Part shown: positions 1-7,392 of the stretch, piece after piece
Numbering within the stretch: the first letter of the stretch is position 1
Layout: each line of letters opens with the position of its first letter
NCBI GenBank assembly: GCA_963784645.1
Contig: CAWARY010000009.1
Location: 1 to 64,000, forward strand
Reading direction: 5' to 3'
DNA from: JBBRVW01 sp963784645
GTDB lineage: Bacteria; Actinomycetota; Actinomycetes; JACCUZ01
DNA: 64,000 bases
The notes under the pieces: model-generated
Seen by the model: the letters and a program-made list of their open reading frames with translations, nothing else
What the model was told of the DNA's origin: nothing
Database searches by the model: none
Program-made: the position numbers and the translations under genes

Positions 1-1
1 C

Positions 2-73
2 GCGGCGATGGGGGAGGATGCCCGCGACGTGGAGGGGAGTATCCCTGCGCGGCAGCGTCGTCATCACGGCTGA
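2..73 (+). other. possible 3' end of an upstream gene
   Basis: An open frame enters from the left edge and stops at TGA 71-73. Its last residues read roughly EGSIPARQRRHHG. About 24 codons are visible, which is too few to recognise a family. It may be the tail of a plus-strand gene lying before the TerC pair, or chance. The 98 nt between this stop and the next start hold only the SD of the next gene and a weak 5-bp inverted repeat (CCGGC/GCCGG) near 110-124. Confidence 0.25.
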
Positions 74-171
74 GCCCCTCGGGGCGACTCCCGGCGCTGC
101 CGGTCGACCGGCCTCCAGCCGGTGGGCGGGAGAGACCTCCGGACCTGCTTGATGCTGTCCGGAGGATGCCC

Positions 172-1146
172 GTGTTCGACGTTCCCGCCTGGGTCTGGCT
201 GGCCACCGTCGCCGGCCTGCTGGCCATCGTGGTCCTCGACCTGGTCGTCATCGCCCGTCGCCGTCGTGAGGTCACGATGCGCGACGCGACCCTCTGGGTC
301 CTGCTGTACGTCGGGCTGGCGATGGCGTTCGCCGGCGGCCTCGCGCTCACCGCGGGACCCGGGCCGGCGGGGGAGTTCGTCGCGGGCTACGTGACGGAGT
401 ACAGCCTCAGCGTCGACAACCTCTTCGTCTTCATGATCATCATGGCGCGGTTCGGGGTGCCCGCGCTGGCGACCGACAAGGTCCTCTACATCGGCATCGT
501 CGTCTCGATGGTGCTGCGCGCGGTGTGCATCGCGGCCGGCGCGGCCGCGCTCACCACGTTCAACTGGGTCTTCTACGTGTTCGGTGCGTTCCTCGTCTAC
601 ACGGCGGTCAAGCTGCTGCTCGCCGGCGAGAACGACGACGAGGACTTCCACGAGGGGCGGGTCATCCGGCTGGCCCGGCGGGTGCTGCCCCTGTCCCCGC
701 ACTACGAAGGCACCCGGCTCGCGGTGCGGGACGACGGCCGCCGCCGGTACACGCCGCTGGTGCTGGTGATCATCGCGATCGGCATCGCGAACGTCGTGTT
801 CGCGCTGGACTCGATCCCGGCGATCTTCGGGCTGACCACCCACACCTACATCGTCTTCACCGCGAACGCCTTCGCCCTGATGGGGCTGCGCCAGCTGTTC
901 TTCCTGGTCGGTGGCCTGCTGGACCGGATCGTCTACCTCAACATCGGCCTGGCCGTGATCCTCGGGTTCATCGGCGCCAAGCTGGTGGTCGAGGCGCTCG
1001 AGGGCAACCATGTCGAGCACATCGGCGCGGTGCCGCTGCCGCACATCGGGATCCTGTTCTCCCTCGCGTTCATCGCGGGGACCCTCGCCGTGACCACCGT
1101 CGCCAGCCTGGCGCGGTCCGGCCGCGGCGACCCCACCACCGCATGA
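172..1146 (+). CDS. TerC family integral membrane protein
   Basis: About 324 aa, polytopic (seven to nine hydrophobic segments). It carries the TerC family hallmarks: the acidic intramembrane motif EYSLSVDNLFVF near residue 78 and the second motif FALDSIPAIFG near residue 208. TerC/Alx proteins are linked to tellurite resistance and to manganese export; the transported ion here is not predictable. I prefer GTG 172 to ATG 166 because GGAGG at 161-165 directly abuts the ATG (no spacing) but is 6 nt from the GTG. A second, damaged paralogue follows 28 nt downstream in the same orientation, so the two probably arose by tandem duplication. Family assignment is firm; substrate is inference. Confidence 0.9.
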   Translation: MFDVPAWVWLATVAGLLAIVVLDLVVIARRRREVTMRDATLWVLLYVGLAMAFAGGLALTAGPGPAGEFVAGYVTEYSLSVDNLFVFMIIMARFGVPALATDKVLYIGIVVSMVLRAVCIAAGAAALTTFNWVFYVFGAFLVYTAVKLLLAGENDDEDFHEGRVIRLARRVLPLSPHYEGTRLAVRDDGRRRYTPLVLVIIAIGIANVVFALDSIPAIFGLTTHTYIVFTANAFALMGLRQLFFLVGGLLDRIVYLNIGLAVILGFIGAKLVVEALEGNHVEHIGAVPLPHIGILFSLAFIAGTLAVTTVASLARSGRGDPTTA

Positions 1147-1174
1147 TCCGGCCGGACATGGTGAGAGGAACCCT

Positions 1175-2222
1175 GTGAACGTCCCCACCTGGCTCTGGAT
1201 CGGCAGCATCGCGCTCCTGGTCGGCCTGCTCGCCGTCGACGTCTTCGTCATCGGGCGCCGCCCCCACGAGCCGACCCTGCGCGAGTGCGCGATCGCCATC
1301 ACGTTCTACATCGGGCTCGCCGTGCTGTTCGGCATCGGCGTCCTCATCTTCGCCGGCGGCCGGTACGCCGGCGAGTTCTACGCCGGCTGGCTCACGGAGT
1401 ACAGCCTCAGCATCGACAACCTGTTCGTCTTCGTCATCATCATGGCGAGGTTCCAGGTGCCCCGGGCAGTACCAGCAGACGGCCCTGCTGGTCGGGCATC
1501 ATCCTGGCGCTGGTCATGCGCGGCATCTTCATCGCGGTCGGCGCCGCCGCGATCCAGAACTTCAGCTGGATCTTCTACGTCTTCGGCGCGTTCCTCATGT
1601 ACACCGCGGTGAAGCTGGCGACCCAGGGCGAGTCGCACGACGACGACTTCGAGGAGAACCGGCTGCTCAAGTGGGTCGAGCGCCGGTTCCCCGCCACCCA
1701 GGAGTGGAACGGCGTGCACCTCACCGCCCGGGTCGCGGGCAAGAAGGTCATCACGCCGATGCTCATCGTCATCCTGGCGCTGGGCACCACCGACCTGCTG
1801 TTCGCGCTCGACTCGATCCCGGCGATCTTCGGCCTCACCAAGGAGCCGTTACCTGGTCTTCACCGCCAACGTCTTCGCCCTGATGGGGCTGCGGCAGCTC
1901 TACTTCCTCATCGGCGGGCTGCTGCAGCGCCTGGTCTACCTCAGCCTCGGGCTCTCTCGGTGGTCCTCGGCTTCATCGGCGTCAAGCTCGTGATGGAGGC
2001 ACTGCACGAGAACGAGCTGCCCTTCATCAACGGCGGCGAGCACATCGACGCGATCCCGGAGATCCCGATCCTGGTCTCGCTGGGGGTCATCCTCGGGGTC
2101 CTGGCGGTGACGACCTGGCCAGCCTGCTCAAGGTCCGGCGCGACCCGGACGCGGTTCAGCGGACCCCGGCCGCGCAGGCCGACGACGAGGCCTCGGCCGG
2201 GCCGGAGCCGCACGAGGGCTGA
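1175..2222 (+). pseudogene. second TerC family gene, broken by five small indels
   Basis: The start GTG 1175 follows a GAGAGG-type SD. The product opens MNVPTWLWIG and has EYSLSIDNLFVF and FALDSIPAIFG, so it is a paralogue of the preceding TerC gene. The frame is interrupted by +1 in the GGG run 1464-1466, +1 in the GGG run 1494-1496, +1 at TT 1849-1850, +2 in CTCTCT 1952-1957 and -1 near 2115. With these corrected, a single reading of about 348 codons runs to TGA 2220-2222 with no internal stop and full similarity to its neighbour. All lesions but one sit in short runs. Either a young pseudogene or sequencing/assembly errors in a functional gene; the sequence alone cannot decide. Confidence 0.8.
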
Positions 2223-2244
2223 CCTGCGGAGGAGCTCGTCCGGC

Positions 2245-2269
2245 CCCCGATAGGCTGCCGCCCCTGCCG
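2245..2269 (+). repeat. 25-bp direct repeat, left copy (contains TAGGCT)
   Basis: Identical over 25 nt to 3339-3363; core GATAGGCTGCCGCCCCTG. The two copies bracket the epimerase gene. TAGGCT at 2251-2256 fits the actinobacterial -10 pattern TANNNT, so the repeat probably carries a promoter for the gene to its right. Confidence 0.85.
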
Positions 2270-2341
2270 CCGAAGGAGGCGACCGAGCTCGAGGCTCCGG
2301 CCGGGGGGCACCAGACGCAGGTTCACAGAACGGGGACACCT

Positions 2342-3295
2342 ATGCTCACCCTGGTCACGGGGGCAGCGGGCTTCGTCGGCAGCCACCTTGCCGAGACGCT
2401 GCTCGCCAGAGGTGACGAGGTCCTGGGGATCGATTCGTTCACGTCGTACTACAACCTGCAGCAGAAGCGGGACAACATCCGGAGCCTCCTGCGCCACGGG
2501 GCGTTCCAGTTCGTCGAGGTCGACCTGCGGACGGCTCCACTGCAGGAGTTCGTCGACGGCGTCGACGTCATCTTCCACCAGGCCGCGCAGCCCGGCGTGC
2601 GGTCGTCATGGGGCGCGTTCGAGTCGTACGTCCAGCACAACGTCGTCGCCACCCAGCGCGTGCTGGACGCGGCGCGTGCGGCACAGGTGCGGAAGGTCGT
2701 CTACGCGTCGAGCTCCTCGATCTACGGAAACACGAGCCACTACCCGACACGAGAGGACGAGATCCCCAGGCCGCACAGCCCGTACGGTGTGACCAAGCTG
2801 GCGGGTGAGCACCTCGTCCGCCTGTACGGCCAGAACTGGGGTCTGCCGACCGTCGCCCTGCGCTACTTCACCGTGTACGGGCCTCGTCAGCGTCCGGACA
2901 TGGCGATGCATCGGCTCATCGAGTCCGCCTTCACCGGCCGCCGGTTCTCGCTGTACGGCACTGGATCCCAGATCCGCGACTTCACCTTCGTCTCCGACGT
3001 GGCGGACGCCAACCTCAGGTCGGCCGACATCGATGTTCCACCGGGCACCGTGCTGAACGTGGCCGGCGGCGGTTCCACGACCATGGCCTCGCTCATCGAG
3101 CTCGTCGGCGAGCTGGCGGGCAGTCCGGTCAACGTGGAGCGACTGCCCGAGCAGGCCGGCGACGTGGAGCGCACGGGCGGGGACACGACCGCCGCGGAAA
3201 CCCTTCTGGGATGGCGCCCTCGTGTCGACGTACGTGAGGGACTGACGGCCCAGATCGCCTGGCACCGGAGCGTCAAGGACCGCGGAGCCGTCTAG
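2342..3295 (+). CDS. NAD-dependent nucleotide-sugar epimerase/dehydratase (extended SDR)
   Basis: 317 aa, a normal length for extended SDR sugar epimerases. The Rossmann glycine motif TGAAGFVG is at residues 6-13 and the catalytic YxxxK is Y148-K152 (SPYGVTK), with serines at 123-126. The stretch DSFTSYYNLQQKRDN resembles UDP-glucuronate 4-epimerase and WbpP-like enzymes, so conversion of a UDP-sugar for surface polysaccharide is likely; exact substrate unknown. A weak GGGG SD precedes ATG 2342. The gene is bracketed by perfect 25-bp direct repeats that also look like promoters, and its codon use seems slightly less GC3-extreme than neighbours, which together hint at insertion. It lies just before the glycopolymer locus. 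Confidence 0.9.
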   Translation: MLTLVTGAAGFVGSHLAETLLARGDEVLGIDSFTSYYNLQQKRDNIRSLLRHGAFQFVEVDLRTAPLQEFVDGVDVIFHQAAQPGVRSSWGAFESYVQHNVVATQRVLDAARAAQVRKVVYASSSSIYGNTSHYPTREDEIPRPHSPYGVTKLAGEHLVRLYGQNWGLPTVALRYFTVYGPRQRPDMAMHRLIESAFTGRRFSLYGTGSQIRDFTFVSDVADANLRSADIDVPPGTVLNVAGGGSTTMASLIELVGELAGSPVNVERLPEQAGDVERTGGDTTAAETLLGWRPRVDVREGLTAQIAWHRSVKDRGAV

Positions 3296-3338
3296 ACCAG
3301 AGGCTGGCCGGACATCCACGGATTCTCCGGGCGCTGCG

Positions 3339-3363
3339 CCCCGATAGGCTGCCGCCCCTGCCG
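3339..3363 (+). repeat. 25-bp direct repeat, right copy (contains TAGGCT)
   Basis: Second exact copy of 2245-2269. TAGGCT at 3345-3350 is a plausible -10 for the TauE-like gene starting at 3398. The flanking bases differ between the two copies, so identity ends exactly at 25 nt. Confidence 0.85.
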
Positions 3364-3397
3364 TAGTTCAGGAGCCTGCGGCCGGGAAGGGTGACGC

Positions 3398-4411
3398 GTG
3401 GACCCGAGCTGGTGGGCGGTCGCCCTCGCCGGCCTCTTCGTCGGCTTCGTCGTCGGGCTCACCGGCATGGGCGGCGGCGCCCTGATGACCCCGATGATGA
3501 TCCTGCTCTTCGGCATCCAGCCCCTGGCCGCCGTGTCGAGCGACCTGGTCGCGTCCATGATCATGAAGCCGGTCGGGGGAGCGGTCCACCTCCGGCGCGG
3601 CACGGTCAACCGGCAGCTGGTGAAGTGGCTGGTGATCGGGTCAGTTCCGTCGGCGTTCCTCGGCGTGCTCGTGCTGCGCTGGATCGGTGGCGGCGAGCAG
3701 ACCCAGGGCGTCGTCAAGACCAGCCTGGGCGTGGCCCTGCTGTTCGCCGCCGGCTCGATGGTCGCCAAGGCGCTGCTCGACCTCCGCAAGCACCAGCAGC
3801 TGAAGGCGGCGGTCGCCCGCGGCGAGGTCGCCGAGGTCCCGGTCGAGGCCATCGTGGTCCGGCCGGTCCCGACCCTGCTGACGGGCATCCTCGGCGGGCT
3901 CGTCGTGGGCATGACCTCGGTCGGCTCCGGCTCGCTGATGATCGTCGCCCTGCTCCTGCTGTACCCCACGATCCGGGCCCGCCAGCTGGTCGGCACCGAC
4001 CTCGTGCAGGCGGTGCCGCTGGTGGCCTCCGCGTCGCTCGGCCACCTCCTGTTCGGCGACTTCCAGCTCGACCTCACCGCCTCGCTCCTGATCGGCGCGC
4101 TGCCCGGGGTGTACATCGGTGCGCGGGTCTCCAGCTCGGCGCCCAGCGGCATCGTCCGGCGCGCTCTCGTCGTCGTCCTGCTGGCGTCCGGGCTCAAGCT
4201 GCTCGACGCGGGCACCACCACGGTGGTCGTCGTGCTGCTCACGGTGGCGGTCGTCGGCTCTGTCCTGTGGGCCACGGTCTACCGGCGCACCGCCCTGGAG
4301 ACGGTCGAGCTGCCGCCGACCGACCTCGTCGGGGCCGCGGTGACCGGCCGGTTCCTGCGCCGTCGGCGGCGGCGGGCGGCCGAGCGCGAACGGTCCCGCG
4401 CCGAGCGCTGA
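3398..4411 (+). CDS. sulfite exporter TauE/SafE family permease
   Basis: 337 aa with about eight hydrophobic helices in two halves. Each half begins with the family's glycine-rich motif: GLTGMGGGALMTP near residue 20 and a second copy around VVGMTSVGSGSLMI near residue 170. Family members export small sulfur anions (sulfite, sulfoacetate) or are orphan permeases; the substrate here cannot be told. GTG 3398 is preceded by GGGAAGGG. The C-terminus is an Arg-rich cytoplasmic tail. A perfect bidirectional hairpin (4576-4611) separates it from the convergent genes that follow. Confidence 0.88.
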   Translation: MDPSWWAVALAGLFVGFVVGLTGMGGGALMTPMMILLFGIQPLAAVSSDLVASMIMKPVGGAVHLRRGTVNRQLVKWLVIGSVPSAFLGVLVLRWIGGGEQTQGVVKTSLGVALLFAAGSMVAKALLDLRKHQQLKAAVARGEVAEVPVEAIVVRPVPTLLTGILGGLVVGMTSVGSGSLMIVALLLLYPTIRARQLVGTDLVQAVPLVASASLGHLLFGDFQLDLTASLLIGALPGVYIGARVSSSAPSGIVRRALVVVLLASGLKLLDAGTTTVVVVLLTVAVVGSVLWATVYRRTALETVELPPTDLVGAAVTGRFLRRRRRRAAERERSRAER

Positions 4412-4575
4412 GGGGGACGCCGACTACTGCGAACGACGTATGGCCGGTTCCCGTGACCGAGAGTAGTTTTCGGTTACCGCGCTCGCAGGCCGTAGGCCTG
4501 GGCGTGCCGGCCTGCCCTCAGTCCCAACCCCCCCGGGCCTGAGGCTCCCAACAGTCGGTACGCGCCGCGGCGGCC

Positions 4576-4611
4576 GGTGCCGGACCTGAAGTGACCGTCA
4601 GGTCCGGCACC
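4576..4611. terminator. bidirectional hairpin terminator
   Basis: A perfect 14-bp inverted repeat (GGTGCCGGACCTGA and its complement) encloses an 8-nt loop, without a T tract. It lies between the ends of the plus-strand TauE gene and the minus-strand membrane gene, where it can serve both. The rest of 4412-4575 holds only a relatively AT-rich stretch with an imperfect GGTTCCCG/CGGTTACCG repeat. Confidence 0.75.
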
Positions 4612-4619
4612 GCAGCCGG

Positions 4620-5072
4620 TCAGCGGCGGCGGTCGGCGCGGCCCCAGGCGAGGTCGGGGCGCAGCAGCGCCGCGGTCAGGGACACGACGGCCACCAGGTT
4701 GAGGACGTTGACCCCGAGCTCCCAGTCCCAGCCGAGCCGGGTGACCAGCAGCAGCCCCGTCAGCATGACGAGCGAGACGCTCAGCGCGACGGCCTGCACC
4801 ACGTGCAGCAGGGAGCCGAACGCGCCGGCCGCCCGGATCAGCCCCCACCCGGGCGCGACGCACAGCGCGAGCACCGTCGTGAGCGTGCGGGTCGACGACG
4901 GGCCGTCGCCCAGCCACAGGGACGACGACAGGACGACGGCGGCGAGCAGGGCGAGGTCGAGCACCCGGGCCCAGCGCCGGGGCCGGCCGCTGCGCGGCGG
5001 GGGACCGGACCGGGGGCGGTCGGGGAAGGCGAGCAGCGGTTGCCGGTCGCGCGCGGCGCGGTGCCCGGTCAT
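4620..5072 (-). CDS. small polytopic membrane protein, unknown function
   Basis: 150 aa. A basic, proline-rich N-terminus (about 35 residues) is followed by four hydrophobic segments (ALLAAVVLSSSLWL, LTTVLALCVAPGW, VVQAVALSVSLVMLTGLLL, VLNLVAVVSLTAALL). I recognise no family. Its ATG overlaps the stop of the 62-aa gene upstream by 4 nt, and that gene follows the 596-aa membrane protein by 4 nt, so the three form one minus-strand operon. The context suggests a role with the neighbouring cell-surface polysaccharide genes; that is inference. Confidence 0.7.
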   Translation of the reverse strand: MTGHRAARDRQPLLAFPDRPRSGPPPRSGRPRRWARVLDLALLAAVVLSSSLWLGDGPSSTRTLTTVLALCVAPGWGLIRAAGAFGSLLHVVQAVALSVSLVMLTGLLLVTRLGWDWELGVNVLNLVAVVSLTAALLRPDLAWGRADRRR

Positions 5073-5257
5073 CCCGCGACCAGCACGAACAGCTCGCCGA
5101 CCAGGGCGAAGAACCCGACCATCAGCACGCCGCAGACCACGCCGAGGGTCACCCGGTGCCGCCGCGGCGCGCCCGCCCAGAGGTCGAAGGCCACGAGCCC
5201 GACCACCAGGAGGGCGCCGACGACCTCGGCGACGGTCTTCACGGTGCCCGCAGTCAC
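5069..5257 (-). CDS. two-helix small membrane protein
   Basis: 62 aa with two hydrophobic helices (VVGALLVVGLVAFDLW and VTLGVVCGVLMVGFFALVG) separated by a short basic loop (AGAPRRHR). GTG start. Its ends sit 4 nt after the upstream gene's stop and overlap the downstream gene by 4 nt, so translational coupling is likely. No family recognised; probably an accessory subunit of the adjacent large membrane protein. Confidence 0.65.
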   Translation of the reverse strand: MTAGTVKTVAEVVGALLVVGLVAFDLWAGAPRRHRVTLGVVCGVLMVGFFALVGELFVLVAG

Positions 5258-5261
5258 GACC

Positions 5262-7052
5262 TCACCCGCCCGGCGACGGGGTCGGAGGGGTCAGCTGCAG
5301 CAGGACGCTGCCACCCTGGCGGGCCGCGACGGTGAAGCTGCCGGTGGCGACCAGCCCCCGGGCGAGCGACTGCGTCCAGCCGGGGCGACGGCCCTGGGTC
5401 TGCACGCCGAGCGCGTCCTGGGTCGCACCGAGGAAGACGTAGCGCGACGGGTAGCTCCCCTTGCGGTTGGTCACGTCCGCCACCACCTCGGACGGGACCT
5501 CGGCGTTCAACGAGGCGAACCGCACCCGGTCGACCGCCGAGAAGTAGCGCGGCGTCTTGCTGTTCGCGGTGAGGACCAGCACCGGGCCGGTGGTGTGGGT
5601 GTACGCGTGGTCGAGCACCACCAGGTCGTCGCTGGTGATCTGCTCGTACGACTCGTTGCCGTAGCGCGCGAGCAGGAAGACCGGGAGCAGCCCGACGAGC
5701 AGCACCAGCACGACGCCGCGGTGGTACCACCGGGTCCGGGTCCGCGCGGGCAGCAGCACCGACGCGACGAGCAGCGACAGGGCGGGGAGCACGAACAGCA
5801 GCACCCGCAGCGCCATCTCCCCGCCGTACGCCTGCAGCAGCAGCATCGGCCACGGCGCGCTGACGAGGACGGCCAGCAGCACCGGCACCCGGCGCCGGTG
5901 CCGCAGCACGAGCAGCGACACGACGATCGCCAGCACCAGCAGCAGGCTGAACCCGAGCCGGGCGTGCACGACGAGGTCCCGCGCGGCCGTGCCGGCCGCC
6001 GCTCGTTCGGTCACGTTGTCGTTGACGATCGACCCGACCCGCCCCGCCGACCCGGTGAGCTGCTGCAGGTGCCCCGACCAGTACGGCTGGGCCGCGAAGG
6101 CGAGCCAGCCGACCGTCGCGACCACGACGAGGAACGGGTAGGCCACCAGCCGGGTGCGTCCCGTGGCTGCCAGGAGCAGCGCGGTCAGGGCGAGGATGCC
6201 GGGGGTGATCTGGTGCCCGGTCACGGTCGCGGCGGTCAGGACCAGCAGGAACCCCATCGCCAGGATCCGCGCGGACGGCCGGGCATCGGTCGGCGCGCGG
6301 TAGGGCGCCGGCCGGAGCAGCGGCCGCAGCCACCGGGGCGTCCCCGGCCCGGGGAAGACCGTCACCATCACCAGCACCGCGACCAGGTAGAGCACGGTGG
6401 CCGTGGCCTGCGGGGAGAAGTAGTCCTGGCCGATCCAGCTGCAGACCAGGAAGAGCAGGACGGCGGCCCGACGGCGGTGCGACGGGATGTGCGCGGCCTG
6501 GCCCAGGACGTCGACGAGCACCACGAGGAACAGGTCGATGACGACCGGGAAGAACCGCAGCGCCCAGGTCAGCGGGCCACCGCCGGTGGCCTCCTGGACC
6601 ACGGCGGCCCCGCTGAAGAACCCCGGCCAGCTGAACCGGGCGTCCAGGCCCGACAGCAGGGTGCCGTGGGAGGCGATCTGGTCGGCGAAGCCGACGTGCA
6701 GGTACGCCGTGGGGAACCGTGGGTTGGGCTCGACGATGCCGCTGACCCCGTGCAGCAGCACCGCGAACGCCACGACCTGCAGGGCGAACCGCCCGCTGCG
6801 CGCCGAGCCGGAGGTGATCTCACCGACCGCCCCGGCTGCGACCAGCACGACGCCGACGAAGTAGAGCGGGTGCAGCGCCGGCAGCAGGCCCAGGCCGGAG
6901 ATGTCGGCCGGGTCGGACAACGTCGCACCCAGCAGGCCGAGAGCCAGACCGACGCCGGCGAGGACCGTCCCGGCCCACGGGTGCTCGCCGCCCGACGAGG
7001 CGGGCGGCGCGGGCGCTGGGGTGGGCACGAGGACGGCGCCGCGGGTCGTCAT
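5262..7052 (-). CDS. large polytopic membrane protein, possible polymerase or GT-C type glycosyltransferase
   Basis: 596 aa from ATG 7052. It has a Pro/Ala-rich cytoplasmic N-terminus, about 12 hydrophobic segments, and a C-terminal soluble part of about 140 residues after the last helix (from roughly YGNESYEQITSDDLVVLD). Charged and aromatic loop residues between early helices (VEPNPRFPTAYLHVGFADQI, WIGQDYFSPQATATVLYL) are typical of lipid-linked-sugar glycosyltransferases and O-antigen polymerase-like proteins, but no diagnostic motif is clear. The frame stays open upstream to 7217; MTTRGAVLVP is chosen because the extra part is Arg/Pro-rich out-of-frame-like sequence. No strong SD is visible. 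First gene of a three-gene operon. Confidence 0.7.
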   Translation of the reverse strand: MTTRGAVLVPTPAPAPPASSGGEHPWAGTVLAGVGLALGLLGATLSDPADISGLGLLPALHPLYFVGVVLVAAGAVGEITSGSARSGRFALQVVAFAVLLHGVSGIVEPNPRFPTAYLHVGFADQIASHGTLLSGLDARFSWPGFFSGAAVVQEATGGGPLTWALRFFPVVIDLFLVVLVDVLGQAAHIPSHRRRAAVLLFLVCSWIGQDYFSPQATATVLYLVAVLVMVTVFPGPGTPRWLRPLLRPAPYRAPTDARPSARILAMGFLLVLTAATVTGHQITPGILALTALLLAATGRTRLVAYPFLVVVATVGWLAFAAQPYWSGHLQQLTGSAGRVGSIVNDNVTERAAAGTAARDLVVHARLGFSLLLVLAIVVSLLVLRHRRRVPVLLAVLVSAPWPMLLLQAYGGEMALRVLLFVLPALSLLVASVLLPARTRTRWYHRGVVLVLLVGLLPVFLLARYGNESYEQITSDDLVVLDHAYTHTTGPVLVLTANSKTPRYFSAVDRVRFASLNAEVPSEVVADVTNRKGSYPSRYVFLGATQDALGVQTQGRRPGWTQSLARGLVATGSFTVAARQGGSVLLQLTPPTPSPGG

Positions 7053-7392
7053 GTCCGGTGTCGGCGGGCGCTCCGGGCAGGTCCGGGGAGCGCGCGCGTC
7101 GCCGCCGCACCTGTCGCTCGACCCATGACTGATCCCCGGTCCTGCCGCTCGCCGGCGGTCCCGGGGCACCTCTGCCCCGTCCTCTCGACGACCCTCCCTG
7201 GCCGTCGACGCTAGCACCGAGGCGCCGGCCGACCGGTCCGCTCCGGCAACCCGATGCCGACTGCTGCGTGTTTGTCCGGGTTACCACCGACCCGGGCGCC
7301 CACGGATCGGAACCAATGTCCGTTCGGCCGACCCCAACGGGCTAGTGCCGACCTATGCTGCGTACGCGCTCGATGTGCTGGGGGGTACTTCC
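7053..7392. promoter_or_regulatory. divergent intergenic region with a -10 for the PKD-protein gene
   Basis: 340 nt between divergent genes. TATGCT at 7354-7359 fits a -10 element, and GGGGGG lies 7 nt before ATG 7393 as the SD. The left part (7060-7230) is GC-rich without clear motifs; a promoter for the minus-strand operon should be here but I cannot place it. Confidence 0.45.

Noticed and set aside
7053..7217. Upstream extension of the large minus-strand membrane protein
   Set aside because: The extra 55 codons are Arg/Pro-rich without a signal or helix and no better SD is seen; ATG 7052 preferred.
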